From Rhodoplanes sp. (lineage in GTDB: Bacteria; Pseudomonadota; Alphaproteobacteria; Rhizobiales; Xanthobacteraceae), in assembly GCF_013377085.1 (NCBI RefSeq), contig NZ_JACAAX010000023.1, forward strand, positions 29,312 to 93,311: a stretch of 64,000 nt of DNA, given 5' to 3'. Numbering within the stretch: the stretch's first letter is position 1; the number at the start of each line of letters is the position of its first letter. The notes beneath the pieces were generated by a model. It worked only from the letters and a program-made list of their open reading frames with translations. It made no database searches and was not told the DNA's origin. Shown piece by piece: positions 1 to 8,452 of the stretch. The translations under genes were made by a program, and so were the position numbers.

Positions 1-1065
1 GGTGAAGGCGCCGCGGATGCGCACGTGACAGGTCGGGATGGCGTAGACGCCGGGCAGCATGCCGGCCCCGGCGAACGGGATGTAGGGCGCGTAGCACGAC
101 AGATACGCCCCCATGTCGCAGACCATGTCGACCGACAGCGCCAGGAACCGGTTGTTGTCGTCGAGTGCGAGCCGCGCCGTCGTGACATTGTCGCGGCCGT
201 GGCTGTCGCCGACGAAATGATCCGAGCGATCGGCGACCCAGCTCACCGTGCGACCGAGCCGTTCCGCCGCGACGGCGGCGAGCGCGTACTCGCGATACGG
301 AAACAGCTTGGTGCCGAAGCCGCCGCCGACATCCGGCGTGACGACGCGCAATCGCTCCGGCGGAATGCGCAGCACCTTGCGGGCCAGGACGTCGCGCACC
401 GCATGCGAGCCCTGGCTGCCGAGCGTCAGGGTGATGCGCCCGTCCGCCGCGTCGAACGCGGCCGTGACGGCGCGGGTGTCCATGTAGTTCGCGACCAGCC
501 GCTGATTCACCAGCTTCAGCGCGACGGTACGGGCGGCCGTCGCGAAGGCCGCCTCGGTCGCAGCCTGGCCGCCGAGCGTCTGCGTGTAGACGAGATTGCC
601 GGCGCGACCGTCCCACACGACCGGCGCCTCGTCGCCGAGCGCCGCGACGGCGTCGACCACATGCGGGCGCGGCTGCCAGTCGATGACGATCGCCTCGGCG
701 GCGTCGCGCGCCTGGTCGACCGTGTCGGCGACCACGAAGGCGACGGCATCGCCGACATGGCGCACCACGTCGCGCGCCAGGACAGGATAGTCCGGCACGT
801 CGAGCCTGACGCCGCGCGGAATCCCCCGGCAGGGCAGCGGCCCGAGCGAGGCGATATCGTCGGCCGTCAGGACCAGTTTTACGCCCGGCTTGGCGCGGGC
901 AACGGCGAGATCCGCGATTCGGAAGCGGGCATGCGCGTGCGGGCTGCGCAACACCACGGCGCGCAGCGCGTCGGCCGGCACGAGATCGGCAACGTAGCGC
1001 CCGGCGCCGCGCAGAAACGCGTCGTCCTCCTTGCGGGTCACGGCCTGCGACATCCCGAACTTCAT
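1..1065 (-). CDS. Xanthine dehydrogenase/CO dehydrogenase family molybdopterin-binding large subunit, 5' part
   Basis: First 355 codons of a molybdenum-hydroxylase large subunit; the rest runs off the left edge. The protein starts MKFGMSQAVTRKEDDAFLRG, the usual opening of CoxL/XdhB-type subunits. It continues through the a/b hammerhead domain (LRSPHAHARFRIADL near residues 43-58) into the Mo-cofactor domain, with the glycine motif VGGGFGTKLFPYREY around residue 250. Family members oxidise CO, aldehydes or N-heterocycles together with FAD and 2Fe-2S subunits. The active-site loop that separates true CO dehydrogenase from the others lies outside the window, so the substrate is open. The start at 1065 has GAGGAG a few bases upstream. 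The opposite strand is open for 364 codons, but only as a shadow of this gene. Confidence 0.9.
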   Translation of the reverse strand, partial: MKFGMSQAVTRKEDDAFLRGAGRYVADLVPADALRAVVLRSPHAHARFRIADLAVARAKPGVKLVLTADDIASLGPLPCRGIPRGVRLDVPDYPVLARDVVRHVGDAVAFVVADTVDQARDAAEAIVIDWQPRPHVVDAVAALGDEAPVVWDGRAGNLVYTQTLGGQAATEAAFATAARTVALKLVNQRLVANYMDTRAVTAAFDAADGRITLTLGSQGSHAVRDVLARKVLRIPPERLRVVTPDVGGGFGTKLFPYREYALAAVAAERLGRTVSWVADRSDHFVGDSHGRDNVTTARLALDDNNRFLALSVDMVCDMGAYLSCYAPYIPFAGAGMLPGVYAIPTCHVRIRGAFT

Positions 1066-1164
1066 GATGGCTCCTCGCCCGCGCCACGGTTGTGCGCTGC
1101 CGCGACCATGTTACCGTAGATGGTGCAAGTTCGCTTTCAAGACGAAGCTATTTCGGAGGAAACC

Positions 1165-1515
1165 ATGCATCCATCGGTTCGTTGCGCCGCCTCCGTCCTC
1201 GTCACGGCCACGGTCCTGCTGCTCGGCGCCGCATCGGCCGGCGCCCAGGCGCCGGGTCCCGCCGGCGGCCCCACCGCGGCGACGACATCGCCGCCCGGCG
1301 GCGATGCCACCCAGCCCCCGAAAAAGGGCCAGCGGAGCGCCAAGACGCGCAGCCGCCAGGGCAGCCAGCAGCAGCAGGGCATGCAGCGCGCCAAGCAGTA
1401 CCTGCCGCCCGAGTATCACCAGTACCTCGGCAGCGGCGCTGGTGGCGGCGGCGCCGGCGGGACGGGTGGCGGCGGAATGGGTGGCGGCGGCGGAATGGGC
1501 GGTTACGGCCGCTGA
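1165..1515 (+). CDS. Small secreted Gly-rich protein of unknown function
   Basis: A 116-residue protein. Residues 1-28 form a signal peptide with a hydrophobic core (SVLVTATVLLLGAASA) and an AQA cleavage site. The middle is rich in Pro, Thr, Lys and Gln, including a QQQQ run. It ends in a Gly/Met low-complexity tail (GGGGMGGGGGMGGYGR). The start at 1165 follows GGAGGA at 1155-1160. It is divergent from the molybdenum hydroxylase gene, about 100 bases away. No family is recognised; the export signal and good ribosome site argue that it is real. A cell-envelope or periplasmic role is only a guess. Confidence 0.6.
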   Translation: MHPSVRCAASVLVTATVLLLGAASAGAQAPGPAGGPTAATTSPPGGDATQPPKKGQRSAKTRSRQGSQQQQGMQRAKQYLPPEYHQYLGSGAGGGGAGGTGGGGMGGGGGMGGYGR

Positions 1516-1560
1516 GGCCGACCGACACGCTCACGGACGGCCTCTCGTCCTCGCGAAAGC

Positions 1561-1765
1561 GCTACGGGATGCACACATCGCTTGCCATGCATGAGAGCGT
1601 CATGCGCGGGCTCGACCCGCGCATCCATCGATTTTCGCAAAAATGCTTTGTTCGCAGGATGATGGATCGCCGGGTCAAGCCCGGCGATGACGACGGTGGG
1701 GAAGGCGCTCTTTTTGCCGTACCACCAGATGGTCTCGACAAAACGAGATCTGTGCATCCCGTAGC
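1561..1765. mobile_element. Repeat family A copy 1: MITE-like element with 15-bp terminal inverted repeats
   Basis: A 205-bp non-coding element filling most of the 348-base gap 1516-1863. Its ends are a perfect 15-bp inverted repeat: GCTACGGGATGCACA at 1561-1575 and its complement at 1751-1765. The 8-bp GCGAAAGC lies directly outside both ends (1553-1560 and 1766-1773), as a target-site duplication would. Inside are two short palindromes, ATGCGCGGGCTCGACCCGCGCAT and CGCCGGGTCAAGCCCGGCG. A second copy in opposite orientation lies at 62116-62319. Spurious peptides containing MRGLDPRIH or VIAGLDPAIH come from this family in many Hyphomicrobiales genomes. No transposase is present. The remaining bases of the gap hold nothing recognisable. 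Confidence 0.75.
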
Positions 1766-1863
1766 GCGAAAGCGGGGACCCAGGAGTCACGCGAAGACGG
1801 TCGAGAGTCCCGCTTGCGCGGGACTGAACCAAGATCCGAACCGCCGCACCAGCGACGGCACCG

Positions 1864-4800
1864 TCACTCGGCCGGCTGGCCGGTCGGCGCCGCCGGCTGC
1901 GCACCACGACGCCGGCTGGCGAGGCCGGCGAGCCAGCTCGTGACCACGTAGAAGGCCGGCGTGAAGATCAGGCCGAACGTGGTGACGCCGATCATGCCGG
2001 AGAACACCGCCGTACCGAGCGCCTGGCGCAGCTCGGCGCCGGCGCCCGTCGCCCACACCAGCGGCACCACACCGAGCACGAAGGCGAGCGACGTCATCAG
2101 GATCGGCCGCAGCCGCAGCCGCGCCGCCTCGACGGCGGCGTGCGCGCGGTCGTGCCCCTGGTCCTCGAGCTGCTTGGCGAACTCGACGATCAGAATGGCG
2201 TTCTTGGCCGCCAGTCCTATCAGCACCACGAAGCCGACCTGGGTGAGGATGTTGTTGTCCTGCCCGCGCAGAATGACGCCGCTGATCGCCGCGACCAGAC
2301 ACATCGGCACGATCATGATGACGGCGAGCGGCAGCGTCAGGCTCTCGTATTGCGCCGCCAGCACCAGGAACACGAAGACGACCCCGAGCCCGAAGGCGAA
2401 GATCGCGGTGTCGCCGGCCTTGAGCTGCTGAAGGGCGATGCCCGTCCACTCGTAGCCGATGCCCGGCGGCAGCGTCTCGGCCGCGAGCTTCTCCATGATG
2501 GCGATGGCCTGGCCCTGCGAGTAGCCGGGCGCGGAATCGCCGTCGAGCTCGGCCGCCGGATAGAGATTGTAGCGCGGCACCCGGTACGGCCCGGAGATGT
2601 CGCGCACCGTGGTGAACGAGCCGAGCGGCACGGTCTCGCCGCGGGCGTTGCGCACCCGCAGGCTCAGCACGTCCTTCGGCTCCAGCCGGTGCTCGGCCTC
2701 GGCCTGCGCCTGCACCCGGAAGGTGCGGCCGAACAGGTTGAAGTCGTTGACGTAGGACGAGCCGATATAGACCTGCAGGGCGTTGAACACGTCGGCCAGA
2801 TTGATGCCGAGGAGCTGCGCCTTGGTGCGGTCGATGTCGAGATAGAGCTGCGGCGTCGAGGTCTCGAACAGCGAATACACCTGCTTGAGGCCCGGCGTCT
2901 GGGCAGCGCGGCCCATCATGCCGTAGACCGCGCCGAGCAGCGCCTGCGAGCCGACGCCGTCGCGGTCCTGCACCATCATGCGGTAGCCGCCGGCATTGCC
3001 GATGCCCTGCACGGGCGGCGGCAGCACCACCACCATGAAGGCTTCCTGGATCGCCGCCAGCTTGCCGAACAGCGCGCCCTGGATGCCCGCCGCGGTCTTG
3101 GCCGGGTCGCCGACCCGTTGGTCGAACGGCTCCAGGATCAGGAACATGGCGCCGGCGTTCGGGGCATTGGTGAAGGTCGCCCCCGAGAATCCGACGATGT
3201 TGATGGCGTGACCGACGCCGGGCGTCGACAGCGCCAGTTCGGCGGCGCGTTTCATCACGGCGTCGGTCCGCTGCAGCGAGGATCCGGGCGGGAGCTGCGA
3301 CGCCACGATCAGGTAGCCGCGGTCCTGCTGGGGAATGAAGCCGCGCGGCGTGTTGCGGAACTCGTTGAGGCCGAAGCCGAGCACGGCCGCATAGGCGATC
3401 AGCATCAGCACCACGAGACGCACGACCCGCCCGGCCAGCCAGCCGTAGCCGTTGGCGACGGCGTCGAAACCGCGGTTGAACAGGCGGAAGAAGCCGTGAA
3501 CCGGCTTCTCGAACCATCTCTCCCGTTGGCGCGGATCGTGACTCTTGAGCAGCAGCGCACACAGCGCCGGCGACAGGGTCAGCGAGACGACGAGCGAGAT
3601 CAGGGTCGAGCCCGCGATGGTGAGGGCGAACTGCTGGTAGAACTGCCCGGAGATACCGGTGATGAAGGCGGTCGGCACGAACACGGCGGTCAGCACCAGC
3701 GCGATGGCGACCAGGGCGCCGCCGACCTCGTCCATGGTCTTGTGCGCCGCCTCGCGGGGCGTCAGCCCCACCGAGATGTTGCGCTCGACGTTCTCCACCA
3801 CGACGATGGCGTCGTCGACGACGATGCCGATGGCGAGCACCAGGCCGAACAGCGACAGGTTGTTCAGCGAGAAGCCGAACAGGCTCATCACGAAGAAGGT
3901 GCCGACCAGCGAGATCGGGATCGCCAGGATGGGGATCACCGCGGCACGCCAGGTCTGCAGGAACAGGATGACGACCAGCACGACCAGGATGGCGGCCTCG
4001 AAAATGGTCTCGACGACGGCGCGCACCGACTCGGCGATGAACAGGGTCGGGTTGTAGATGATGGCGTGCTTGACTCCCTCGGGGAATCCCGGCGCGAGGC
4101 GGTCCATGGCCGCCACCACGCCCTGCCCGGTCGTCAGCGCGTTCGAACCCGGCCGCTGGAAGACGCCGAGCGCCACCGACGGCTGCCGGTCCAGGTAGGA
4201 GGTCGAGGAATAGTCCTGCGCGGTCAGCTCGACCCGGCCGATATCCTTGATCCGGACGACGGCGATTTCGGTCTGCTTGACGACGATGTTGGCAAACTCC
4301 TGCGGGTCGCTCAGGCGGCCGAGCGTGCGCACCGCGACCTGGAAGGCGAGCTGGTCCGGCACCGGCGGCTGGTTGAGCACGCCGGAGGCGACCTGGATGT
4401 TCTGCGCCTGCAGGGCGGCCGTGACGTCGTTCGCAGTCAGGTTGAGCGACTGCATGCGGTCGGGATCGAGCCAGATCTGCATGGCGTAGTCGCGGCTGCC
4501 GAACACCGTGATGGAGCCGACGCCGTCGACGCGCGACAGCACGTCCTTGATCTGGATATTGGCGAAATTGGAGATGAACAGCGTGTCGCGCGAGGAGTCC
4601 GGCGAGTAGAGGTTCACCACCATCAGGATGTCGGGCGATGCCTTCGCCACCGTCACGCCGATCTGCTGGACCTGGAGCGGCAGGCGCGGCGCCGCGATCG
4701 CCACGCGGTTCTGCACCTGCACCTGCGCGATGTCGAGATTGACGCCGATGTTGAACGTCACGGCGATCGAGAAGCGGCCGTCGGCGGTCGAGTTCGAGGA

Positions 4801-5040
4801 GATGTAGAGCATCCCCTCGACGCCGTTGATCTGCTGCTCGACCGGCGCCACCACGGTCTCGGCGACAGTCTCGGCGCTGGCGCCCGGAAACTGGCCCGTC
4901 ACGTTGATGACGGGCGGCGCGATCTCGGGATACTGGGCGACCGGCAGGCGCACATAGGCGACCGCGCCCAGAATGACGATGACGATCGAGATGACCGAAG
5001 CGAAGATCGGCCGCTCGATGAAGAAGTGCGACAGCTTCAT
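1864..5040 (-). CDS. RND (HAE1) multidrug efflux pump inner-membrane permease
   Basis: A 1058-residue AcrB/MexB/BepE-like proton-driven transporter, the usual family length. The start MKLSHFFIERPIFASVISIV is canonical. The periplasmic pore domain is followed by TM2-6, with the proton-relay pair Asp409-Asp410 in GIVVDDAIVVVENVER. The second half has the matching Lys946 in GLAAKNAILIVEF, equivalent to AcrB D407/D408/K940. It exports hydrophobic or amphiphilic compounds with a periplasmic adaptor and an outer-membrane channel. The adaptor gene lies 10 bases upstream on the same strand; no TolC-type channel gene is in the window. Its antisense strand is open for 997 codons because of high GC, and that reading frame should be ignored. 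Confidence 0.95.
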   Translation of the reverse strand: MKLSHFFIERPIFASVISIVIVILGAVAYVRLPVAQYPEIAPPVINVTGQFPGASAETVAETVVAPVEQQINGVEGMLYISSNSTADGRFSIAVTFNIGVNLDIAQVQVQNRVAIAAPRLPLQVQQIGVTVAKASPDILMVVNLYSPDSSRDTLFISNFANIQIKDVLSRVDGVGSITVFGSRDYAMQIWLDPDRMQSLNLTANDVTAALQAQNIQVASGVLNQPPVPDQLAFQVAVRTLGRLSDPQEFANIVVKQTEIAVVRIKDIGRVELTAQDYSSTSYLDRQPSVALGVFQRPGSNALTTGQGVVAAMDRLAPGFPEGVKHAIIYNPTLFIAESVRAVVETIFEAAILVVLVVILFLQTWRAAVIPILAIPISLVGTFFVMSLFGFSLNNLSLFGLVLAIGIVVDDAIVVVENVERNISVGLTPREAAHKTMDEVGGALVAIALVLTAVFVPTAFITGISGQFYQQFALTIAGSTLISLVVSLTLSPALCALLLKSHDPRQRERWFEKPVHGFFRLFNRGFDAVANGYGWLAGRVVRLVVLMLIAYAAVLGFGLNEFRNTPRGFIPQQDRGYLIVASQLPPGSSLQRTDAVMKRAAELALSTPGVGHAINIVGFSGATFTNAPNAGAMFLILEPFDQRVGDPAKTAAGIQGALFGKLAAIQEAFMVVVLPPPVQGIGNAGGYRMMVQDRDGVGSQALLGAVYGMMGRAAQTPGLKQVYSLFETSTPQLYLDIDRTKAQLLGINLADVFNALQVYIGSSYVNDFNLFGRTFRVQAQAEAEHRLEPKDVLSLRVRNARGETVPLGSFTTVRDISGPYRVPRYNLYPAAELDGDSAPGYSQGQAIAIMEKLAAETLPPGIGYEWTGIALQQLKAGDTAIFAFGLGVVFVFLVLAAQYESLTLPLAVIMIVPMCLVAAISGVILRGQDNNILTQVGFVVLIGLAAKNAILIVEFAKQLEDQGHDRAHAAVEAARLRLRPILMTSLAFVLGVVPLVWATGAGAELRQALGTAVFSGMIGVTTFGLIFTPAFYVVTSWLAGLASRRRGAQPAAPTGQPAE

Positions 5041-5050
5041 CGGATGACTC

Positions 5051-6241
5051 TCAATCGGCCTTGGCGGTCGGCGCCTTGTCGGCCGCGGAGGCCTGCGGGC
5101 CGGCGGGCGCCGGCGCCTCCTCCTTCGGCGTGACCTTCTGGCCCGGCCGGGTCTTGGCCATGCCGTTGACGATCACCCGGTCGTCGGGCGACAGGCCGCT
5201 CTTGACCACCCGCAGCTTGTCGACGAGCTGGCCCAGCGTGACGAATTTCTGGCGCGCGACATTCTCGCCGTCGACCACGAGGACGTATTTGCGGACCTGC
5301 TCGGAGCCGATCGCCACGTCCGGCACCAGCAACGCGGTTTGCGGTTGCGAGGCAGGCACCTGCACGCGGGCGAACATGCCGGGCGTGAACAGGCCGTCGG
5401 CATTCGGCAGCACGGCGCGACCCCGGATGGTGCCGGTCAGCCGCTCGATGACGTTGTCGACGAAGTCCATCGGGCCCTTGTGCTTGAAGTCCGGCTCATC
5501 GATCAGCTTGAGGGCGATCTCGACGCCGCCCGAGCGGCTGGCCGGGCCGTCGGCCGCCGAACGCCGGTAGCGCAGATAGGCCGCCTCGTCGAAGGTGAAC
5601 TCGAAACGGATCGGATCGTAGGTGACGATGGTGGCGAGCAGCGTGGTGGTGCCGCCGGTGCCGCCGGTGACGAGATTGCCGGGCGACACGCGGCGATCAC
5701 CCATGCGGCCGCTGATCGGGGCGCGCAGCTCGGTGAACTCGAGGTCGAGGGTCGCCTGCCGCACCGCCGCCTCCTGCGCCGACACCGAGGCCTGGGCGAC
5801 GCGCTTCGATTGCGTGCGCTGGTCGAAGGTCTGCTCCGTGATGGTGCGGTCGCGGACGAGCTGCTGGGCGCGCGCGAGGTCCGCCTCGGCGAAGGCGAGA
5901 TTGGCACGCGCCTGTTCGAGATTCGCCTTGGCCTGGTCGAGCGCGGTCTGGAACGGCCGCTTGTCGATCGTGAACAGGAGGTCGCCCTGCTTGACGAGCT
6001 GGCCGTCCTTGAAGTTCACCTGGTCGAGATAGCCGGAGACGCGCGCGCGCACCTCGACGGAGTCGATCGCGACGAAGCGGCCGACATACTCGTCGTAATC
6101 GGTCACGGTGCGCTGGACCGGCTTCGCCACCGTCACTTGCGGCGGCGGTGGCGCGGCCGCAGGCTGCTTGGTCTCACCGCCGCATCCCGCCAGGACAACG
6201 GCCAAGCTGACGGCGGCAAGGCGCGCGCAGATCGGACTCAT
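5051..6241 (-). CDS. RND efflux periplasmic adaptor (membrane fusion) lipoprotein
   Basis: A 396-residue AcrA/MexA-type adaptor. The start at 6241 (MSPICARLAAVSL) is preferred because GGAG lies 5 bases upstream and it gives a proper lipoprotein signal, LAVVLAGC, with lipidated Cys20. The frame stays open to 6418, but that part looks non-coding. Biotinyl-lipoyl half-motifs (RVSGYLDQVNFKDGQLVKQG and a later LRAPISGRMGDRRVSPGNLV) flank an alpha-hairpin rich in Ala, Gln and Arg. A beta-barrel and membrane-proximal domain follow. The tail is Pro/Ala/Lys-rich. It forms an operon with the permease just downstream. Divergence from the protease gene at 6390 places the operon promoter in the 6242-6389 gap; no regulator gene is adjacent. 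Confidence 0.93.
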   Translation of the reverse strand: MSPICARLAAVSLAVVLAGCGGETKQPAAAPPPPQVTVAKPVQRTVTDYDEYVGRFVAIDSVEVRARVSGYLDQVNFKDGQLVKQGDLLFTIDKRPFQTALDQAKANLEQARANLAFAEADLARAQQLVRDRTITEQTFDQRTQSKRVAQASVSAQEAAVRQATLDLEFTELRAPISGRMGDRRVSPGNLVTGGTGGTTTLLATIVTYDPIRFEFTFDEAAYLRYRRSAADGPASRSGGVEIALKLIDEPDFKHKGPMDFVDNVIERLTGTIRGRAVLPNADGLFTPGMFARVQVPASQPQTALLVPDVAIGSEQVRKYVLVVDGENVARQKFVTLGQLVDKLRVVKSGLSPDDRVIVNGMAKTRPGQKVTPKEEAPAPAGPQASAADKAPTAKAD

Positions 6242-6389
6242 GACAGCTCCGTCGGATTTTCTCGGATCGGCAGACATCGCGCATCCTTGTGGCCCGACAA
6301 AGGCCCGCCTGGGGAAGGAAGCCCGGCGCTGGCGCGACGTCCCGATGGTCTTCCATAACAGCGTGGCATTCCCCATATCCGCCCGTGCC

Positions 6390-7475
6390 ATGCAAGTCCA
6401 TCCCCGAAAAGGCCGCACGCCCGACTGCGATACCGACGCAGCCGCGCGGTGTATTCATATCGTTTACACCTCTTCCAAATCGAACCCGGAGTTCGATGAT
6501 CGGCCGCAGCCCGCACCGTCGCGATCAGACGACGACAGCGCGCTGCTCGATGCCTATTCGCGCGCCGTCACGTCGGTGGTCGATCGCATCGGCCCGGCGG
6601 TGGTGCGCCTCGACGTGGCCGGTCCGCAGGGTCGCGGCGGATCGGGATCCGGAGTCATCGTCTCGCCGGACGGGCTGATCGTCACCAACCACCATGTCGT
6701 CACGGCAAGCCCCCGGCTGAAGGTCACCACGGCCGACGGCATGCGGCTCAACGCCCGGGTGGTCGGCATCGACCCCGACACCGACCTCGCCCTGGCACGG
6801 GTGGAGGAAAGCTTGGCTTTGCCTGCCGCCACCCTCGGCGACTCGCGAAAGCTGCGGCGTGGCCAGCTCGTCATCGCCATCGGCAATCCGCTCGGCTTCG
6901 AGTCGACCGTGACGGCCGGCGTCGTCTCGGCGCTGGGCCGCTCGCTGCGGGCGTCGAGCGGCCGGCTGGTCGACGATCTGATCCAGACCGATGCCGCGCT
7001 CAATCCGGGCAATTCGGGCGGCCCGCTGGTCGCCTCGCACGGCGAGGTGGTGGGCATCAACACGGCGATCATCCAGGGCGCGCAGGGCATCTGCTTTGCC
7101 ATCGCGGCCAACACGGTGAAGCATGTGATCGGCGAGCTGGTGCGGCACGGCCGGGTGCGCCGGGCCTGGATCGGCATTGCGGCGGCCCAGACCGCCCTGC
7201 CGGCGCGGCTGCGGCATCTCGCCGGGGTGGCCCAGGACAGCGCCGTGATGGTCGCCTCGGTCGAGCCGGGAAGCCCCGCCGCCGAGGCCGGAATCGCCGG
7301 CGGCGACGTCGTGCTGGCGATCGACGGCCGCCCCGTGACGGGCGCCGACGAGCTGGTGCGCAGCCTCACCGGCGAGCAGATCGGCCGCACCATCGCGGTC
7401 GAGATTCTGCGCGACGGTGCCCGGCGCATCGTGTCGCTGGTGCCCAACGAACGCCCTCGCCGCGCCGCCGCCTGA
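6390..7475 (+). CDS. S1C (HtrA/DegP-like) serine protease with PDZ domain
   Basis: About 361 residues: a trypsin-like domain followed by one PDZ domain. Catalytic residues, numbered from the 6390 start, are His102 (TNHHVV), Asp132 (PDTDLAL) and Ser209 (NPGNSGGPL). The PDZ domain (VEPGSPAAEAGIAGGDVVLA) occupies roughly residues 285-350. Unlike DegP it has one PDZ and no evident signal peptide, whether one starts at 6345 or at 6390. It may therefore act in the cytoplasm, or its true start may have been missed. No good ribosome site is seen at either ATG, so the start is uncertain by up to about 50 codons. It probably degrades misfolded protein; the envelope-stress link is inferred only from the divergent efflux genes. 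Confidence 0.85.
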   Translation: MQVHPRKGRTPDCDTDAAARCIHIVYTSSKSNPEFDDRPQPAPSRSDDDSALLDAYSRAVTSVVDRIGPAVVRLDVAGPQGRGGSGSGVIVSPDGLIVTNHHVVTASPRLKVTTADGMRLNARVVGIDPDTDLALARVEESLALPAATLGDSRKLRRGQLVIAIGNPLGFESTVTAGVVSALGRSLRASSGRLVDDLIQTDAALNPGNSGGPLVASHGEVVGINTAIIQGAQGICFAIAANTVKHVIGELVRHGRVRRAWIGIAAAQTALPARLRHLAGVAQDSAVMVASVEPGSPAAEAGIAGGDVVLAIDGRPVTGADELVRSLTGEQIGRTIAVEILRDGARRIVSLVPNERPRRAAA

Positions 7476-7695
7476 CCGGTGAAATCCGGATCTGGTTTTT
7501 CCGGGACGCCCCCCACCAGGCCGGCGCGCTGAACAGTTGCGCACGACGATTTGTGCGACTTTTGCGTTTACATCACCTATGACGCTCGTTTAGGTTGCAT
7601 TCCGCAACCCGCAGGCGCCGCGCCGCCGGGATGACCTCCGACCCGTCCTCCGGGCCGCAGGTCCGGCCCACGCCTGCCACCAAAGGGGTCCGGCG

Positions 7696-8445
7696 ATGCT
7701 GTTCTACGTGCAGATGAGGTGGAACTATCAGGGGCGGATCTCGCAGGACCAGCTCTGGGACCTGGAGGCGCAGGAGGGCGACCACGGCGTCGAGGGCATC
7801 CGGGCCGGCTTCGTCCAGCTCTACAAGGTGGTGTCGCAGCATCGCATCATCGCCATCGTCAATGCCTCGTCGCTCGAGGATCTCGACCGCAACTCGATGG
7901 GCTGGCTGCCCATGCGCGAGTATCTCGAGTTCGAGGAGGTGTGGGCGCTGCGCGACTACGAAGGCTTTTTGGCCGACGTGAAGGCCAAGTTCCCGCAGCC
8001 GGCACAGCCCCTGCCCGCCCCCGTCGACCCGGCCGAGACCCGCGCCGTCGCCACCGCCTGGTTCCACAACATGCAGACCGGCAAGCCAGACGACGCGATC
8101 GCCCTGCTCGATCCCGACGTCACCTGGGACAATGTCCCGCCGGTCGCCGGCGTCAGCGATCTCGCGCCATGGCTCGGCTCCTACCGGGGCGTGCCGGACG
8201 TGCTGAAGAGCTTCGGGGTGTGGGCGGCGCATTCCAAGATGCTGAGCTTCACGCTGCAGGGCGACGTGATGGTGGACGGCGAACGGGCCGTCGGCATCGT
8301 CCACGAGCACGCCCAATGCCTCGCCAACGGCAACGAGTACGACCTGCAGGTCGCCACCTTCCTCACGGTGCGCCGGCGCAAGATCGTCGCCTGGCGGGTG
8401 TGCTGGGACGTGTCGCCGCTGGTGCGCGCCTATCGCAATCTGTGA
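7696..8445 (+). CDS. Muconolactone-isomerase-like domain fused to a SnoaL-like domain
   Basis: A 249-residue two-domain protein. Residues 1-100 (MLFYVQMRWNYQGRIS, then LYKVVSQHRIIAIVNASSLE) resemble the ferredoxin-fold muconolactone delta-isomerase family. Residues 110-249 resemble SnoaL/NTF2-like ketosteroid-isomerase folds (RAVATAWFHNMQTGKPDDAI, then a C-terminal VCWDVSPLVRAY). Both folds are small cone-shaped isomerase or binding domains, so a role in converting or binding a small cyclic substrate is plausible; the substrate is unknown. AAAGGGG lies about 10 bases upstream of the ATG. The ankyrin gene begins 7 bases after the stop, suggesting co-transcription. The 220-base upstream gap should hold the promoter. 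Confidence 0.7.
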   Translation: MLFYVQMRWNYQGRISQDQLWDLEAQEGDHGVEGIRAGFVQLYKVVSQHRIIAIVNASSLEDLDRNSMGWLPMREYLEFEEVWALRDYEGFLADVKAKFPQPAQPLPAPVDPAETRAVATAWFHNMQTGKPDDAIALLDPDVTWDNVPPVAGVSDLAPWLGSYRGVPDVLKSFGVWAAHSKMLSFTLQGDVMVDGERAVGIVHEHAQCLANGNEYDLQVATFLTVRRRKIVAWRVCWDVSPLVRAYRNL

Positions 8446-8452
8446 GGCCGGC

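Noticed and set aside
1503..1943. Short open frames containing MRGLDPRIH or VIAGLDPAIH
   Set aside because: They are translations of repeat family A, non-coding palindromic DNA; the same peptides arise at 62061-62411.
2140..5133. 997-codon plus-strand open frame opposite the RND permease
   Set aside because: It is antisense to a full-length conserved gene, is rich in Arg/Asp/His/Gln as expected of GC-rich antisense frames, and matches no protein fold.
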